From Eubacterium sp. (GTDB lineage Bacteria > Bacillota > Clostridia > Acetivibrionales > DSM-1351), in NCBI GenBank assembly GCA_029266335.1, contig JAQSXC010000029.1, forward strand, positions 1 through 33,820: 33,820 nucleotides of DNA, written 5' to 3'. Numbering within the stretch: position 1 is the stretch's first letter; every line of letters starts with the position of its first letter. A program made the position numbers and the translations under genes. Of this stretch, positions 16,780 through 24,709 are shown in pieces. A model generated the notes under the pieces. It ran no database searches and had not been told where the DNA came from. It saw only the letters and a program-made list of their open reading frames with translations.

Positions 16780-18147
16780 ATGAAGAAAAAATGGTACAAG
16801 CTAAACGCTAAAGCAGATAAAGAAATCATATCTATGGCATGGCCTTCCATAACAGAGCAGATACTTGAGATGATGGTAGGGATGGTTTCAACCATATTTA
16901 TGGGCAGGATCGGTACATACGCAGTTGCAGCCGTCGGCATGGTTAATATGCTTATGGGGTTCATGCAGACGGTTTTCTCGGGTTTATCAATAGGTACAAC
17001 GGTTGTTATTGCGAGAGTTTCGGGTGAAGGCAACAGGGAAGATGCAAAAAGAGCATTGATACAATCCGGATACATGGCAATTCTTGTAGGATTGATAATT
17101 GTAGTCCCTGGCAGGCTGTTTTCACTTAATATACTGGGCTTGTTTTTTGGGGGAGCTGAACCGGAAGTTTTTAATGCCGGAATAAGTTATTTCAATATTG
17201 TGCTTTTTAATTTGCCTTTTCTTGTGCTTGATATCATAATATCAGGAGCAATGAGAGGTGCCGGGGATACAAAAACTCCAATGGTCATTACAGGCGGAGT
17301 CAACATTCTGAACTTAATATTGAATACGGTACTGATATTTGGTGTTCCGGCACTTCATATACCTGCTTACGGTATTGTAGGCTCTGCAATAGCAGTAACT
17401 ATATCAAGGATCGTAGGTGTTACGGTGAGAATACTTGTTTTATATAACCGTAAAAAGCTCAAACTTAGCCTGAGCTTGAAGGAGGATTACACCATCAGAC
17501 CGGATATGATGAAGAGAATCGTCAGTATAGGCATTCCGGGTTTTATAGAGCAAGCCGTCATGCAGGGAGGCTTTCTTGTGCTTCAAATTATAATTGTCTC
17601 CCTTGGAACGGTCGCTATGGCTGCATATCAGATAGGAATAAATGTAAATGCACTTGCTTTCTTCCCTTTATTCGGGTTTGCCATTGCAAACACTACCCTT
17701 GTGGGACAAAGCCTTGGGGCAAAGGATTATGAAAAAGCGGAGACCTATGCTTATGACAGCTTGAAGATAACTATGGCGGTGGGCTTTGTTCTGGGTATAA
17801 TAATGGTCATATTCTCAAAACATTTGGCAGGTATGTACTCTGATGATCAGCTTGTAATAATGGAGTCGGTGGCTATAGTCTGCACATTCGGATTAATGGA
17901 GCCAATGCTTGCGATTCTGAATTTATGCTCTGCAACCTTAAAAGCGGCAGGTGACATCAAATATGTTATGGTCACTTCATTTGTGGGGCTTTGGACTTTC
18001 AGGGTCGGGTTATCCTTTATACTTATCAAATTGTTTGGTATGGGCTTGATTGCAATCATGATAGGCATATTCTTTGACTTCTGTTCAAGATCCATCATGT
18101 ATCTGCTCAGGATGAACAAGGGCAGATGGAAGCATCTAAAGGTATAA
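16780..18147 (+). CDS. MATE family efflux transporter
   Basis: A 455-residue protein with about twelve transmembrane helices in two homologous halves, the normal MATE plan. Family features: an N-terminal MAWPSITEQILEMMVG segment in helix 1, a GAMRGAGDTKTPM loop, a second-half IGIPGFIEQAVMQGG helix (the equivalent of helix 7) and NTTLVGQSLGAKD. It exports cationic drugs or metabolites using a Na+ or H+ gradient; the substrate is not predictable. It is monocistronic, with a consensus promoter and a palindrome in its leader, suggesting local induction. The ATG is preceded by a weak GACGGGG ribosome-binding site. Confidence 0.92.
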   Translation: MKKKWYKLNAKADKEIISMAWPSITEQILEMMVGMVSTIFMGRIGTYAVAAVGMVNMLMGFMQTVFSGLSIGTTVVIARVSGEGNREDAKRALIQSGYMAILVGLIIVVPGRLFSLNILGLFFGGAEPEVFNAGISYFNIVLFNLPFLVLDIIISGAMRGAGDTKTPMVITGGVNILNLILNTVLIFGVPALHIPAYGIVGSAIAVTISRIVGVTVRILVLYNRKKLKLSLSLKEDYTIRPDMMKRIVSIGIPGFIEQAVMQGGFLVLQIIIVSLGTVAMAAYQIGINVNALAFFPLFGFAIANTTLVGQSLGAKDYEKAETYAYDSLKITMAVGFVLGIIMVIFSKHLAGMYSDDQLVIMESVAIVCTFGLMEPMLAILNLCSATLKAAGDIKYVMVTSFVGLWTFRVGLSFILIKLFGMGLIAIMIGIFFDFCSRSIMYLLRMNKGRWKHLKV

Positions 18148-18249
18148 GCCTCATATCACAAGATAGATTTATTGTAATGTAGAACGATGGAGCTCATCCT
18201 TCATGTGCCCAAAAATGATTCCTGAGGTGAATTATCTCAACAGTTACCA

Positions 18250-18286
18250 GCACGAGAAATAGATATTTATTTCTCGTGCTCTTTTA
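18250..18286 (+). terminator. Rho-independent terminator after the MATE gene
   Basis: GCACGAGAAAT (18250-18260) pairs perfectly with ATTTCTCGTGC (18269-18279), followed by a T-rich tail. The rest of the 430-bp gap 18148-18577 holds a promoter and the second copy of the structured element. Confidence 0.8.
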
Positions 18287-18394
18287 TGTCCAAATCTTTT
18301 TCTAAGTCTAATTTGCAGGAAACAGTTTGCTCTCTCCTCTTTTTTGTTAATTTAATGTTATGAAAAGGTTAAGAATTAACATAGAATTCATTAT

Positions 18395-18424
18395 TTGTTC
18401 AGCTAACCATCACTTTGGTATATT
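18395..18424 (+). promoter_or_regulatory. Candidate promoter of the VTC-DUF4956-CotH operon
   Basis: TTGTTC (18395-18400), an 18-nt spacer and TATATT (18419-18424). The predicted start, near 18431, falls just before the first arm of the structured element (18434), so the element would be at the 5' end of the transcript. Confidence 0.5.
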
Positions 18425-18433
18425 ATTATCTTT

Positions 18434-18525
18434 CTTATAACGAGTCAATAGATATAGAAACGCGCATAAGGTAAGAAAATTTTTCTACAGCCGAAAAATT
18501 ATCTGGTAAACCTATGCGTTATAAG
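18434..18525 (+). repeat. Three-copy structured element, copy B (leader of the VTC operon)
   Basis: The shortest copy (92 bp), with perfect 9-bp closing arms CTTATAACG (18434-18442)/CGTTATAAG (18517-18525). It lacks the GC hairpin of the other copies. It keeps AACGCGCAT (18459-18467)/ATGCGTT (18514-18520), an AGGT/ACCT extension, and the AATTTTTC/GAAAAATT hairpin. Just downstream, ACCTCC (18531-18536) can pair either with the adjacent GGAG or with the GAGGTG ribosome-binding site (18565-18570) of the VTC gene. Confidence 0.65.
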
Positions 18526-18577
18526 GAGCTACCTCCGCAGAAAAAGTATAATCCTAATATAACAGAGGTGAGACAGT

Positions 18578-19261
18578 ATGCATCAGCCAAAGCTGAGACA
18601 TGAATTAAAGCATAGCATCAATTATGCTGACTATATTACCCTTCGTCAAAGGTTAAAATTAATTGCACAGCAGGATCCAAACGTAGATGAAAACGGAAAA
18701 TACAAAATCAGAAGTCTGTATTTTGATAATTTCGATAATAAAGCTCTTATGGAAAAAATAAACGGGATAAATAACAGGGAAAAATTCAGGATCAGATATT
18801 ATAATGACGATTACAGTTTTATCAGACTTGAGAAAAAAGGCAAAATTAACGGTTTATGCTTTAAAAGGTCTGCAAAACTGACAGTAGATCAATGCAATAA
18901 GTTAATAGCAGGTGACCTGGAATGGATGAAGCGATCCACAGAACCGCTGATTATTGAGCTTAATTCCAAGATGAATTATCAGCAGCTAAAGCCCAGGACT
19001 CTTGTTGACTATGTCAGAGAACCCTATATTTACGTACCTGGCAATGTAAGAATAACAATTGATACCGGAATAAAGACAGGTCTTGCTTCAAGGGAGCTTT
19101 TTAATAAGGAACTGCCAACTCTTAAAACCTCAAGGGATCTGATAATTCTTGAAGTTAAATATGATGAATTCCTGCCAAATATTATAAGAGATATTATCCA
19201 AATTGATAACAGAAGAGGTACTGCATTTTCAAAATACGCAGAATGCAGGATTTTCGGTTAA
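18578..19261 (+). CDS. VTC-domain protein (polyphosphate polymerase-like, triphosphate tunnel fold)
   Basis: A 227-residue protein resembling the catalytic VTC domain of yeast Vtc4, which makes polyphosphate from ATP. Tunnel-fold basic and acidic motifs are in order: RHELKH (Lys11), a YFDN segment, KFRIRYYN (near 69-76), the LEKKGK...FKRS lysine-rich strand (near 86-100), RITIDTG (near 152) and ILEVKYD (near 194). It is soluble, with no membrane helices, so it is likely held at the membrane by the DUF4956 protein encoded next. Start ATG 18578 has GAGGTG as ribosome-binding site. Bacterial VTC genes commonly neighbour DUF4956 and CotH genes, as here. Polyphosphate synthesis is inferred from the family and not proven for bacterial members of this type. 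Confidence 0.88.
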   Translation: MHQPKLRHELKHSINYADYITLRQRLKLIAQQDPNVDENGKYKIRSLYFDNFDNKALMEKINGINNREKFRIRYYNDDYSFIRLEKKGKINGLCFKRSAKLTVDQCNKLIAGDLEWMKRSTEPLIIELNSKMNYQQLKPRTLVDYVREPYIYVPGNVRITIDTGIKTGLASRELFNKELPTLKTSRDLIILEVKYDEFLPNIIRDIIQIDNRRGTAFSKYAECRIFG

Positions 19262-19331
19262 GCGATGAGTTATATTTAATTTTAGTTTATTTTTTAAACT
19301 GCCTCCATCTCAAACTTAATAATTCGGGTAT

Positions 19332-19439
19332 AGCATTGATATTAAATTTGGAGACGGTAGATGAATTTTTCTACATTGCTTGCAGGTCAAAGAAATGTAG
19401 AAAAATTGCATCGTGTCGAACAAATTTAATATCAATGCT
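19332..19439 (+). other. Large nested hairpin between the VTC and DUF4956 genes
   Basis: The outer arms are perfect over 19 bp (19332-19350 and 19421-19439). Nested inside are 14-bp perfect arms 19364-19377 and 19394-19407 plus a GATG/CATC extension. The whole forms a 108-nt rod with a loop near 19381-19390. It codes for nothing and interrupts an otherwise tight operon. It may be an insertion remnant, an RNA-processing site or an expression-balancing stem. Confidence 0.6.
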
Positions 19440-19514
19440 GTAAAACAGAATTTTTAATATATTATTTGGAGCGTATATAAAAACCAATATAAATTAAAAC
19501 ACAGGAGGAGTAGT

Positions 19515-20186
19515 ATGAATTTTAATGATATTTTTAAGTCGAGCTTTATTGAAAAGGTAAGCTCATTTTCGCCGCTGGACATGGTTATTGCACTTGGTCT
19601 TTCGTTTGTACTGGGGCTTTTCATTTTTTATGTGTATAAGAAAACCTTTAACGGGGTAATGTATTCTGCAAGCTTTGGAGTTTCTTTAATGGCTATGACA
19701 CTTATCACCACTCTGATTATTCTGGCGGTAACCTCCAACGTGGTTCTTTCACTGGGTATGGTTGGTGCCTTGTCCATAGTTCGTTTCAGGTCTGCTATCA
19801 AGGAACCCATGGACATTGCCTTTCTATTCTGGGCTATTTCGGCAGGAATTGTAACCGGCGCCGGATTACTTCCTCTGGCGATTTTTGGTTCAGTTTTTAT
19901 CGGGATAATAATGATAATATTTGTAAATAAAAAAAGTTCGGACAATCCGTATATACTAGTGGTAAACTGCTCTGACGACAAAGCTGAAGAGCTTGTTACA
20001 AAGACTGTAAAGGATAATGTAAACAAATTTATGATCAAGTCAAAAGCTGTCTCTTCCAGAGGGATTGAACTGACTGTAGAAGTAAGGCTTAAAGATATGA
20101 CAACACAATTTATAAATAATATATCCAGGCTTGAGGGAGTTTCAAATGCAGTGCTTGTAAGTTACAACGGCGATTATATGTCGTAA
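19515..20186 (+). CDS. DUF4956 membrane protein
   Basis: A 223-residue protein. The N-terminal 140 residues form about four transmembrane helices (roughly 23-41, 50-72, 76-92 and 105-137) with the conserved SIVRFRSAIKEPMDIAFLFWAISAG segment between helices, the hallmark of this family. The C-terminal 80 residues form a small soluble alpha/beta domain. The function is not established; the recurring association with VTC-domain proteins suggests a membrane platform or channel for them. The ribosome-binding site AGGAGGAG is strong. It lies between the VTC gene and the CotH gene, 18 bp before the latter, so DUF4956 and CotH are surely co-transcribed. Confidence 0.88.
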   Translation: MNFNDIFKSSFIEKVSSFSPLDMVIALGLSFVLGLFIFYVYKKTFNGVMYSASFGVSLMAMTLITTLIILAVTSNVVLSLGMVGALSIVRFRSAIKEPMDIAFLFWAISAGIVTGAGLLPLAIFGSVFIGIIMIIFVNKKSSDNPYILVVNCSDDKAEELVTKTVKDNVNKFMIKSKAVSSRGIELTVEVRLKDMTTQFINNISRLEGVSNAVLVSYNGDYMS

Positions 20187-20204
20187 GATGGAGGTTCGGT
20201 TAAT

Positions 20205-22373
20205 ATGATTACCAGTAAGTATATAAATATTTTTATAATAGGCATCCTGGTTTTTGCACTTATTTTTACGGGTTTACTGGTCTTCTTACCGAGCGCAGAG
20301 GGTATTGCGGTCACGTCCCGGCAGCCTCAGTATGTTTCCGGTCTATTTGATAAAAATAAGATCTCTACTATTGATATAAAAGTGGACGAAGCTGAATGGC
20401 AGAAAATGCTTGATAGTGCACAGGAACAATATATTTCCTGCGATGTCGTAATAAATGGAACAACCGTTGAATCAGTAGGCATAAGGCCAAAAGGAAATTC
20501 CAGTTTGTCTACAGTAGCCAGATCCGATTCTGACAGATTCAGTTTCAAATTTGAATTTGATCACTTCATAAAGGGTCAAAACTATTTAGGTCTGGATAAA
20601 ATGGTAATAAACAACGTACAGTCCGATGCCAGCTATATGAAGGATTATCTTTCCTATGACCTCATGACCTTTATGGGAGTGAAAACACCGTTGTTTGCTT
20701 ATACAAATGTAACTGTTAACGGTAAGAGCTGGGGCTTTTATATAGCTGTTGAAGCACTTGAGGAATCCTTTGCACAGCGTAATTACGGCACTGACTATGG
20801 TATGCTCTATAAGCCCGAGAGTATGGAAATGGGCGGCAACGAAATGAAGGATTTTACTGCTCCCGATAAAATTGAGCGCAACACTGAAAATAAAACGGCA
20901 GGTAACGCTGAAAAAAATAAGAAAGAAAATGCCGATAATAATACAGTTATTAATCCTCAACAGAATAGTGCTCAACAGAATAGTACTCAGCAAAATAGTA
21001 CTCAACAGAATAACCCTCAGAATGACAGGAATAACGGGTTTGGCGGCAGAGGCATGAATGGGTTTGGAGCAGGAGGACCGGGCGGTGCCTCGGGCGGAGG
21101 GACAGACTTGAAGTATACCGATGATAAGACCGGCAGCTACTCCAACATATTTGATAATGAAGTATTTAAGGGTACTGACTCAGACTACTCGAAAGTTATT
21201 GAAGCCTTAAAAAATCTTAATTCAGGTACTGAACTGGAAAAATACATTGATGTGGATGCCACGTTAAGATACCTGGCTGCTAATACTGTTTTGGTTAATT
21301 TGGACAGTTATTTCAGCAGCATGAAGCACAACTATTATCTATACGAAGAAGACGGCAGGCTGACAATGCTTCCCTGGGACTATAACCTGGCATTCGGAGG
21401 CTTCCAGTCGGGATCGGCCGATGCTGCAGTGAATTTTCCAATAGATACCCCTGTTTCAGGAATTGATATGTCGGAGCGCCCAATGCTTGCTAAGCTTCTT
21501 GAAGTAGACGAATATAAGGATAAATATCATGAATACCTGAAACAGATTGTAGATGAGTATTTTAACAATGGAAGATATCAAACAACGATTGATAATATAA
21601 ACACACTTATTTCGGACTATGTAAAGGAGGATCCGTCAGCATTCTACACATTCCAGCAGTACACGGATGCCGTTTCGGCCATAAAGGAATTTGGAAGACT
21701 TCGTGCACTTAGTATTGACGGTCAGCTAAAGGGCACTATTCCCTCCACAACCGTTGGTCAGACTAAAGACTCTGATAAATTAATTGATGCATCTTCCGTT
21801 AATCTTTCAACAATGGGTTCACAAGGAGGCGGTGCCGGTGGAGGCTGGGGAGGCAACCGCCAAAACAGGAATAACAATAACGAAGCCGTCAACAACGCTC
21901 AGCAGAATACAGGTACCAACAATAATTCCCAACAGAATGCACAGCAAAGTACACAGCAGAATCCTCCGCAGCCGGATAATTCTCAAGAACAATCAGGTAA
22001 TCAGCAGCCGGATGGCCAACAGAACGGAATGATGCAGCCACCTGAGGGCTTCCAGCCTCCTGATGGGGACTGGATGCCTGACGGCACACAACCCCCTGAC
22101 GGTTCGCAGCCGCCTGATGGTACACAAGCACCTGATGGTGTACAGCCGCCCGATGGTATGCAGCAGGGAGGAGATCAGACCCGAGGAAACAATCAGGGAA
22201 TGGGTAATGGAGGGCAGGGCGGCTTCGGTATGGATGGACCTGCTGCCCGGCAGTCTTCGGCTGGAAGTTTATCCGGCAGTAGTTACAACATTCCTGTTCT
22301 GGCCGGCAGCACTGCATTTTTATTAGCAGGACTGATCTTTGTTTTAAAATTCAAGAGGGTTAAATATTTTTAA
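20205..22373 (+). CDS. CotH-family surface protein with Q/N-rich and PPDG repeats
   Basis: A 722-residue protein. Residues 9-31 are a membrane anchor or signal. The CotH domain (about 50-520) has RPKGNSS (near 93), a KMVINNVQSD segment, LYKPE (near 202) and LPWDYNLAFGG (near 390), which in relatives carries the metal-binding Asp of an atypical kinase fold. The domain is interrupted by a Q/N- and G-rich insert (about 225-305). The C-terminal region (about 545-690) is Q/N-rich with seven hexapeptide PPDG-type repeats, ending in a membrane helix (about 694-716) and a basic tail KFKRVKYF. The membrane topology and repeats suggest an extracellular enzyme spanning the wall. B. subtilis CotH phosphorylates spore-coat proteins; the substrate here is unknown. 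Confidence 0.88.
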   Translation: MITSKYINIFIIGILVFALIFTGLLVFLPSAEGIAVTSRQPQYVSGLFDKNKISTIDIKVDEAEWQKMLDSAQEQYISCDVVINGTTVESVGIRPKGNSSLSTVARSDSDRFSFKFEFDHFIKGQNYLGLDKMVINNVQSDASYMKDYLSYDLMTFMGVKTPLFAYTNVTVNGKSWGFYIAVEALEESFAQRNYGTDYGMLYKPESMEMGGNEMKDFTAPDKIERNTENKTAGNAEKNKKENADNNTVINPQQNSAQQNSTQQNSTQQNNPQNDRNNGFGGRGMNGFGAGGPGGASGGGTDLKYTDDKTGSYSNIFDNEVFKGTDSDYSKVIEALKNLNSGTELEKYIDVDATLRYLAANTVLVNLDSYFSSMKHNYYLYEEDGRLTMLPWDYNLAFGGFQSGSADAAVNFPIDTPVSGIDMSERPMLAKLLEVDEYKDKYHEYLKQIVDEYFNNGRYQTTIDNINTLISDYVKEDPSAFYTFQQYTDAVSAIKEFGRLRALSIDGQLKGTIPSTTVGQTKDSDKLIDASSVNLSTMGSQGGGAGGGWGGNRQNRNNNNEAVNNAQQNTGTNNNSQQNAQQSTQQNPPQPDNSQEQSGNQQPDGQQNGMMQPPEGFQPPDGDWMPDGTQPPDGSQPPDGTQAPDGVQPPDGMQQGGDQTRGNNQGMGNGGQGGFGMDGPAARQSSAGSLSGSSYNIPVLAGSTAFLLAGLIFVLKFKRVKYF
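20956..21015 (+). repeat. Four tandem 15-bp repeats in the CotH gene
   Basis: Four units of CTCAACAGAATAGTA or close variants, each coding for a QQNS[A/T]-type pentapeptide. In-frame unit length means copy-number change by slippage would not disrupt the gene. Confidence 0.8.
22035..22160 (+). repeat. Seven tandem 18-bp repeats in the CotH gene
   Basis: Seven consecutive hexapeptide units of the form Q-P-P-D-G-x, with variants PPEG, MPDG and APDG. Codon use differs between units, so they are older than the 15-bp array upstream. Confidence 0.75.
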
Positions 22374-22391
22374 ATGATTAAAACAATAAGG

Positions 22392-22420
22392 GGACTCAGA
22401 TTTGAAGCTGAGTTCTTTTT
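22392..22420 (+). terminator. Rho-independent terminator after the CotH gene
   Basis: GGACTCAG (22392-22399) pairs with CTGAGTTC (22408-22415) with one wobble, followed by TTTTT. The rest of the 336-bp gap 22374-22709 is very AT-rich and contains only the promoter below. Confidence 0.75.
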
Positions 22421-22566
22421 ATTTTTACGATAAAACAAGTCAAGTCTGAACGGTACGGCTTTGATTTTCTCATACTTATTATAAAAGACTTTATGTTAAA
22501 ATTAATATAATTAATCGCATGATTACAAAAATTAATAAATAAATTAAAAATATTTAAATAAAAGTG

Positions 22567-22595
22567 TTGACATTTTTTTAGAATAGGAATAATAT
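22567..22595 (+). promoter_or_regulatory. SigA-type promoter of the DUF2089-DUF4097 operon
   Basis: TTGACA (22567-22572), a 17-nt T-rich spacer and TAATAT (22590-22595). The untranslated leader would be about 110 nt. Confidence 0.65.
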
Positions 22596-22709
22596 ATATT
22601 CATAAGATTAATAATATTAAACAACAGATTAAAAAAATTAATCTTTTTACAAATGATTTTAAGATCAAACAATATAAGAATAATTTCTAAAATTTTAAGA
22701 GGTGATTTT

Positions 22710-23078
22710 ATGGCAAGAGAAGCAATGGGTAAGTGTCCGGTATGCGGAAGCGAAACAGAGGTAACAAGAATAACTTGTAACAGTTGCGATACAGTTATAG
22801 AAGGACACTTTTCTCTGTGTAAGTTTTGCAAATTAACTAATGATCAAAGGACATTTTTGGATGTATTCATAAAATGCAGAGGTAACATCAAGGAAGTTGA
22901 AAAAGAACTTGGCGTTTCATATCCAACAGTAAAAAATAAACTGGAGGATGTAGCATCAGCACTTGGCCACAAGAGTGAGCCTGTTCCCGAGGTTCCGGGC
23001 AAAAGAAAAGAAATACTTGATAAACTGAATGCTGGTGAGATCAGCGTTGAAGAAGCTTTAAGCCAAATGAAGGAATAA
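22710..23078 (+). CDS. DUF2089 family zinc-ribbon/HTH regulator
   Basis: A 122-residue protein. The N-terminus has four paired cysteines (CPVC...CNSC) and a second CKFC pair, forming a zinc ribbon. The middle has a helix-turn-helix-like segment (FIKCRGNIKEVEKELGVSYPTVKNKL). The C-terminus is a helical hairpin, EILDKLNAGEISVEEALSQM. DUF2089 proteins are putative transcription regulators of small membrane-stress operons; direct function is not known here. The start is ATG 22710 after AGAGGTGA. The gene lies 32 bp before the DUF4097 gene, and both carry the same short helical-hairpin domain, implying co-function. Confidence 0.87.
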   Translation: MAREAMGKCPVCGSETEVTRITCNSCDTVIEGHFSLCKFCKLTNDQRTFLDVFIKCRGNIKEVEKELGVSYPTVKNKLEDVASALGHKSEPVPEVPGKRKEILDKLNAGEISVEEALSQMKE

Positions 23079-23110
23079 TAAATGCAGGTTGATTAGGAGG
23101 GATTTTGACA

Positions 23111-24319
23111 ATGTCCAATAGCGAAGAAAGATTACTGATATTAAAAATGGTGGAAGAAAAGAAGATTTCCACTGAAGAAGCTGCAAAGCTTTTAGCAGCA
23201 CTGGAAGATGACAGCAAGAAGGAAAATAACGAAAACTTTACTTATAAAAAGAATCAGAAATCTAACGGATTTGCTGAAGAAGCTGCAAAAGTAAGAGATA
23301 GAGTTAACGATTGGAAAAAGGAATTCAAACAAAATTACAATCAGGCTGATTTTGATAATATGATTGATGACTTTGCCAATAAGGCGGAGAAAATCGGTAA
23401 GAATGTAGCTTCTACAACTGCAGGAATAGTTGACAAGGTAATAGACTATGTCGGAAGCTTCGTAGATACAAATTCATTTAACATCTTCGGCAGCCTGCAA
23501 ACTGTTCAAAGAAATTTTGAAGTGTTTCCTGTTGAAGGTGCAAAACTCGAAATTGTAGGAGTTAACGGCAGCATAACCATAAAGAAGCATCTTGACTCAA
23601 AGATTTTGATCATTTCAAGAATCAAAAGCCCATCCCCCACAGGAGAAGGAATAATAACTTTTGAAGATGATCCTTCGAATATATCAATAAAAGTTAACAA
23701 TGCAGCTATGAACGTAAGTGTATCACATGAAGTTTTTATCCCCGATATCAAGTTCAAGTCCATTGAGATAGAGAATTCAAACGGAAAGATTTATATAGAA
23801 GATTCTTTGTCGGAAGAAGTTAAAGCCACTACAAAAAACGCACATATTGAGCTTATGGGTGTAAACAGTGACAAGGTTTCAGTCAATACAAAAAATGGCA
23901 GAGTCCAGATGAACTACATTATCGGTGATAAAATTGACATAAATACAAGCAACGCCGTAATTGACATAAAGCATATCAAGGTCAAAGATGTAAGTGCAGT
24001 TACAATTAACGGAAGAATTAATATCGAGAATGCTCAGAACATTGATGACAGTACTGATATGACTATGTATCTCAAGACTTCAAACGGTGGCATCAAGGTT
24101 AATATGAACGATATGGACAGCAGGGTTTACAAAGTGAAAGCGCATGCCAGCAATGGGTCAATCAATCTGCTTATTCCTGAAATAGTGTATCATAATGTAA
24201 ACCGTAAAGGTGTTACAGGAAGCTTTGTCGAAGCTGAGAGCAGAAATTATGATTCCGGTGTTAACAAGGTTAATATTACCGGAGAGACAATGAACGGCCA
24301 GATTGAGATCGTGAAATAA
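23111..24319 (+). CDS. DUF4097 (YvlB-like) beta-solenoid protein with N-terminal SHOCT-like hairpin
   Basis: A 402-residue protein. Residues about 1-32 form a short helical hairpin (LKMVEEKKISTEEAAKLLAALE) like that at the end of the upstream DUF2089 protein. A charged coiled-coil-like region follows (about 55-120). From about 140 to the end is a DUF4097 adhesin-like repeat domain: alternating strands with recurring NG[K/R/S]I and T-x-N/S-G motifs, forming a right-handed beta-solenoid. No signal peptide or membrane helix is obvious, so it is probably cytoplasmic or peripheral. In Bacillus, YvlB-type genes belong to cell-envelope stress responses; that role is inference here. ATG 23111 is chosen over TTG 23105 because it is better spaced from AGGAGGG (23095-23101). 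Confidence 0.87.
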   Translation: MSNSEERLLILKMVEEKKISTEEAAKLLAALEDDSKKENNENFTYKKNQKSNGFAEEAAKVRDRVNDWKKEFKQNYNQADFDNMIDDFANKAEKIGKNVASTTAGIVDKVIDYVGSFVDTNSFNIFGSLQTVQRNFEVFPVEGAKLEIVGVNGSITIKKHLDSKILIISRIKSPSPTGEGIITFEDDPSNISIKVNNAAMNVSVSHEVFIPDIKFKSIEIENSNGKIYIEDSLSEEVKATTKNAHIELMGVNSDKVSVNTKNGRVQMNYIIGDKIDINTSNAVIDIKHIKVKDVSAVTINGRINIENAQNIDDSTDMTMYLKTSNGGIKVNMNDMDSRVYKVKAHASNGSINLLIPEIVYHNVNRKGVTGSFVEAESRNYDSGVNKVNITGETMNGQIEIVK

Positions 24320-24410
24320 CTGGTAGAACGGATATACTTTTAATAACTCTTTTCCATTAAATATTTAAGCTTATGTGATTAAATTTATATATAGAATCTT
24401 AACCCCAAAA

Positions 24411-24451
24411 AAGGACTATCTTTAACGGCTACTTAAAGATAGTTCTTTTTT
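24411..24451 (+). terminator. Rho-independent terminator after the DUF4097 gene
   Basis: GGACTATCTTTAA (24413-24425) pairs with TTAAAGATAGTTC (24433-24445) with one wobble, followed by six T. The rest of the 390-bp gap 24320-24709 holds the prfA promoter region. Confidence 0.8.
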
Positions 24452-24507
24452 GTTTTCATAAAATGCAGCAGGGATATTATGCCTGATACACACCTAAAAA
24501 AACGTAA

Positions 24508-24581
24508 TTGCACCACTGGAGGGTTCATGATATAATAATAAATTGCGTAACACTTTTCAGTTTATTTTCTAAACGCAATTT
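24508..24581 (+). promoter_or_regulatory. Candidate prfA promoter and 5'-end hairpin
   Basis: TATAAT (24531-24536) has a partial -35, TTGCAC (24508-24513), at 17-nt spacing. Directly at the expected start lies a perfect 9-bp inverted repeat AAATTGCGT (24540-24548)/ACGCAATTT (24573-24581), which could be an operator or a 5'-terminal RNA hairpin. Confidence 0.45.
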
Positions 24582-24709
24582 ATGTATATTTACCTATGCC
24601 AGATTAAAAATATGGTTAGAATTATTAAGATAACCTGTTAAAAATGGGAAGAATTTATTTGATTGTTCCTTTAAGGCATTTAGCATCTTGGAAACCGGTG
24701 GAGGATTTT

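Noticed and set aside
18434-18525. Known riboswitch classes for the three-copy element (SAM, purine, preQ1, c-di-GMP, c-di-AMP, fluoride, ZTP, T-box)
   Set aside because: None of the consensus core motifs I know for these classes is present; a formal Rfam search was not possible.
20956-21015. CRISPR-like array
   Set aside because: The repeats are tandem without spacers and lie in frame in a coding region as Q/N-rich peptide repeats.
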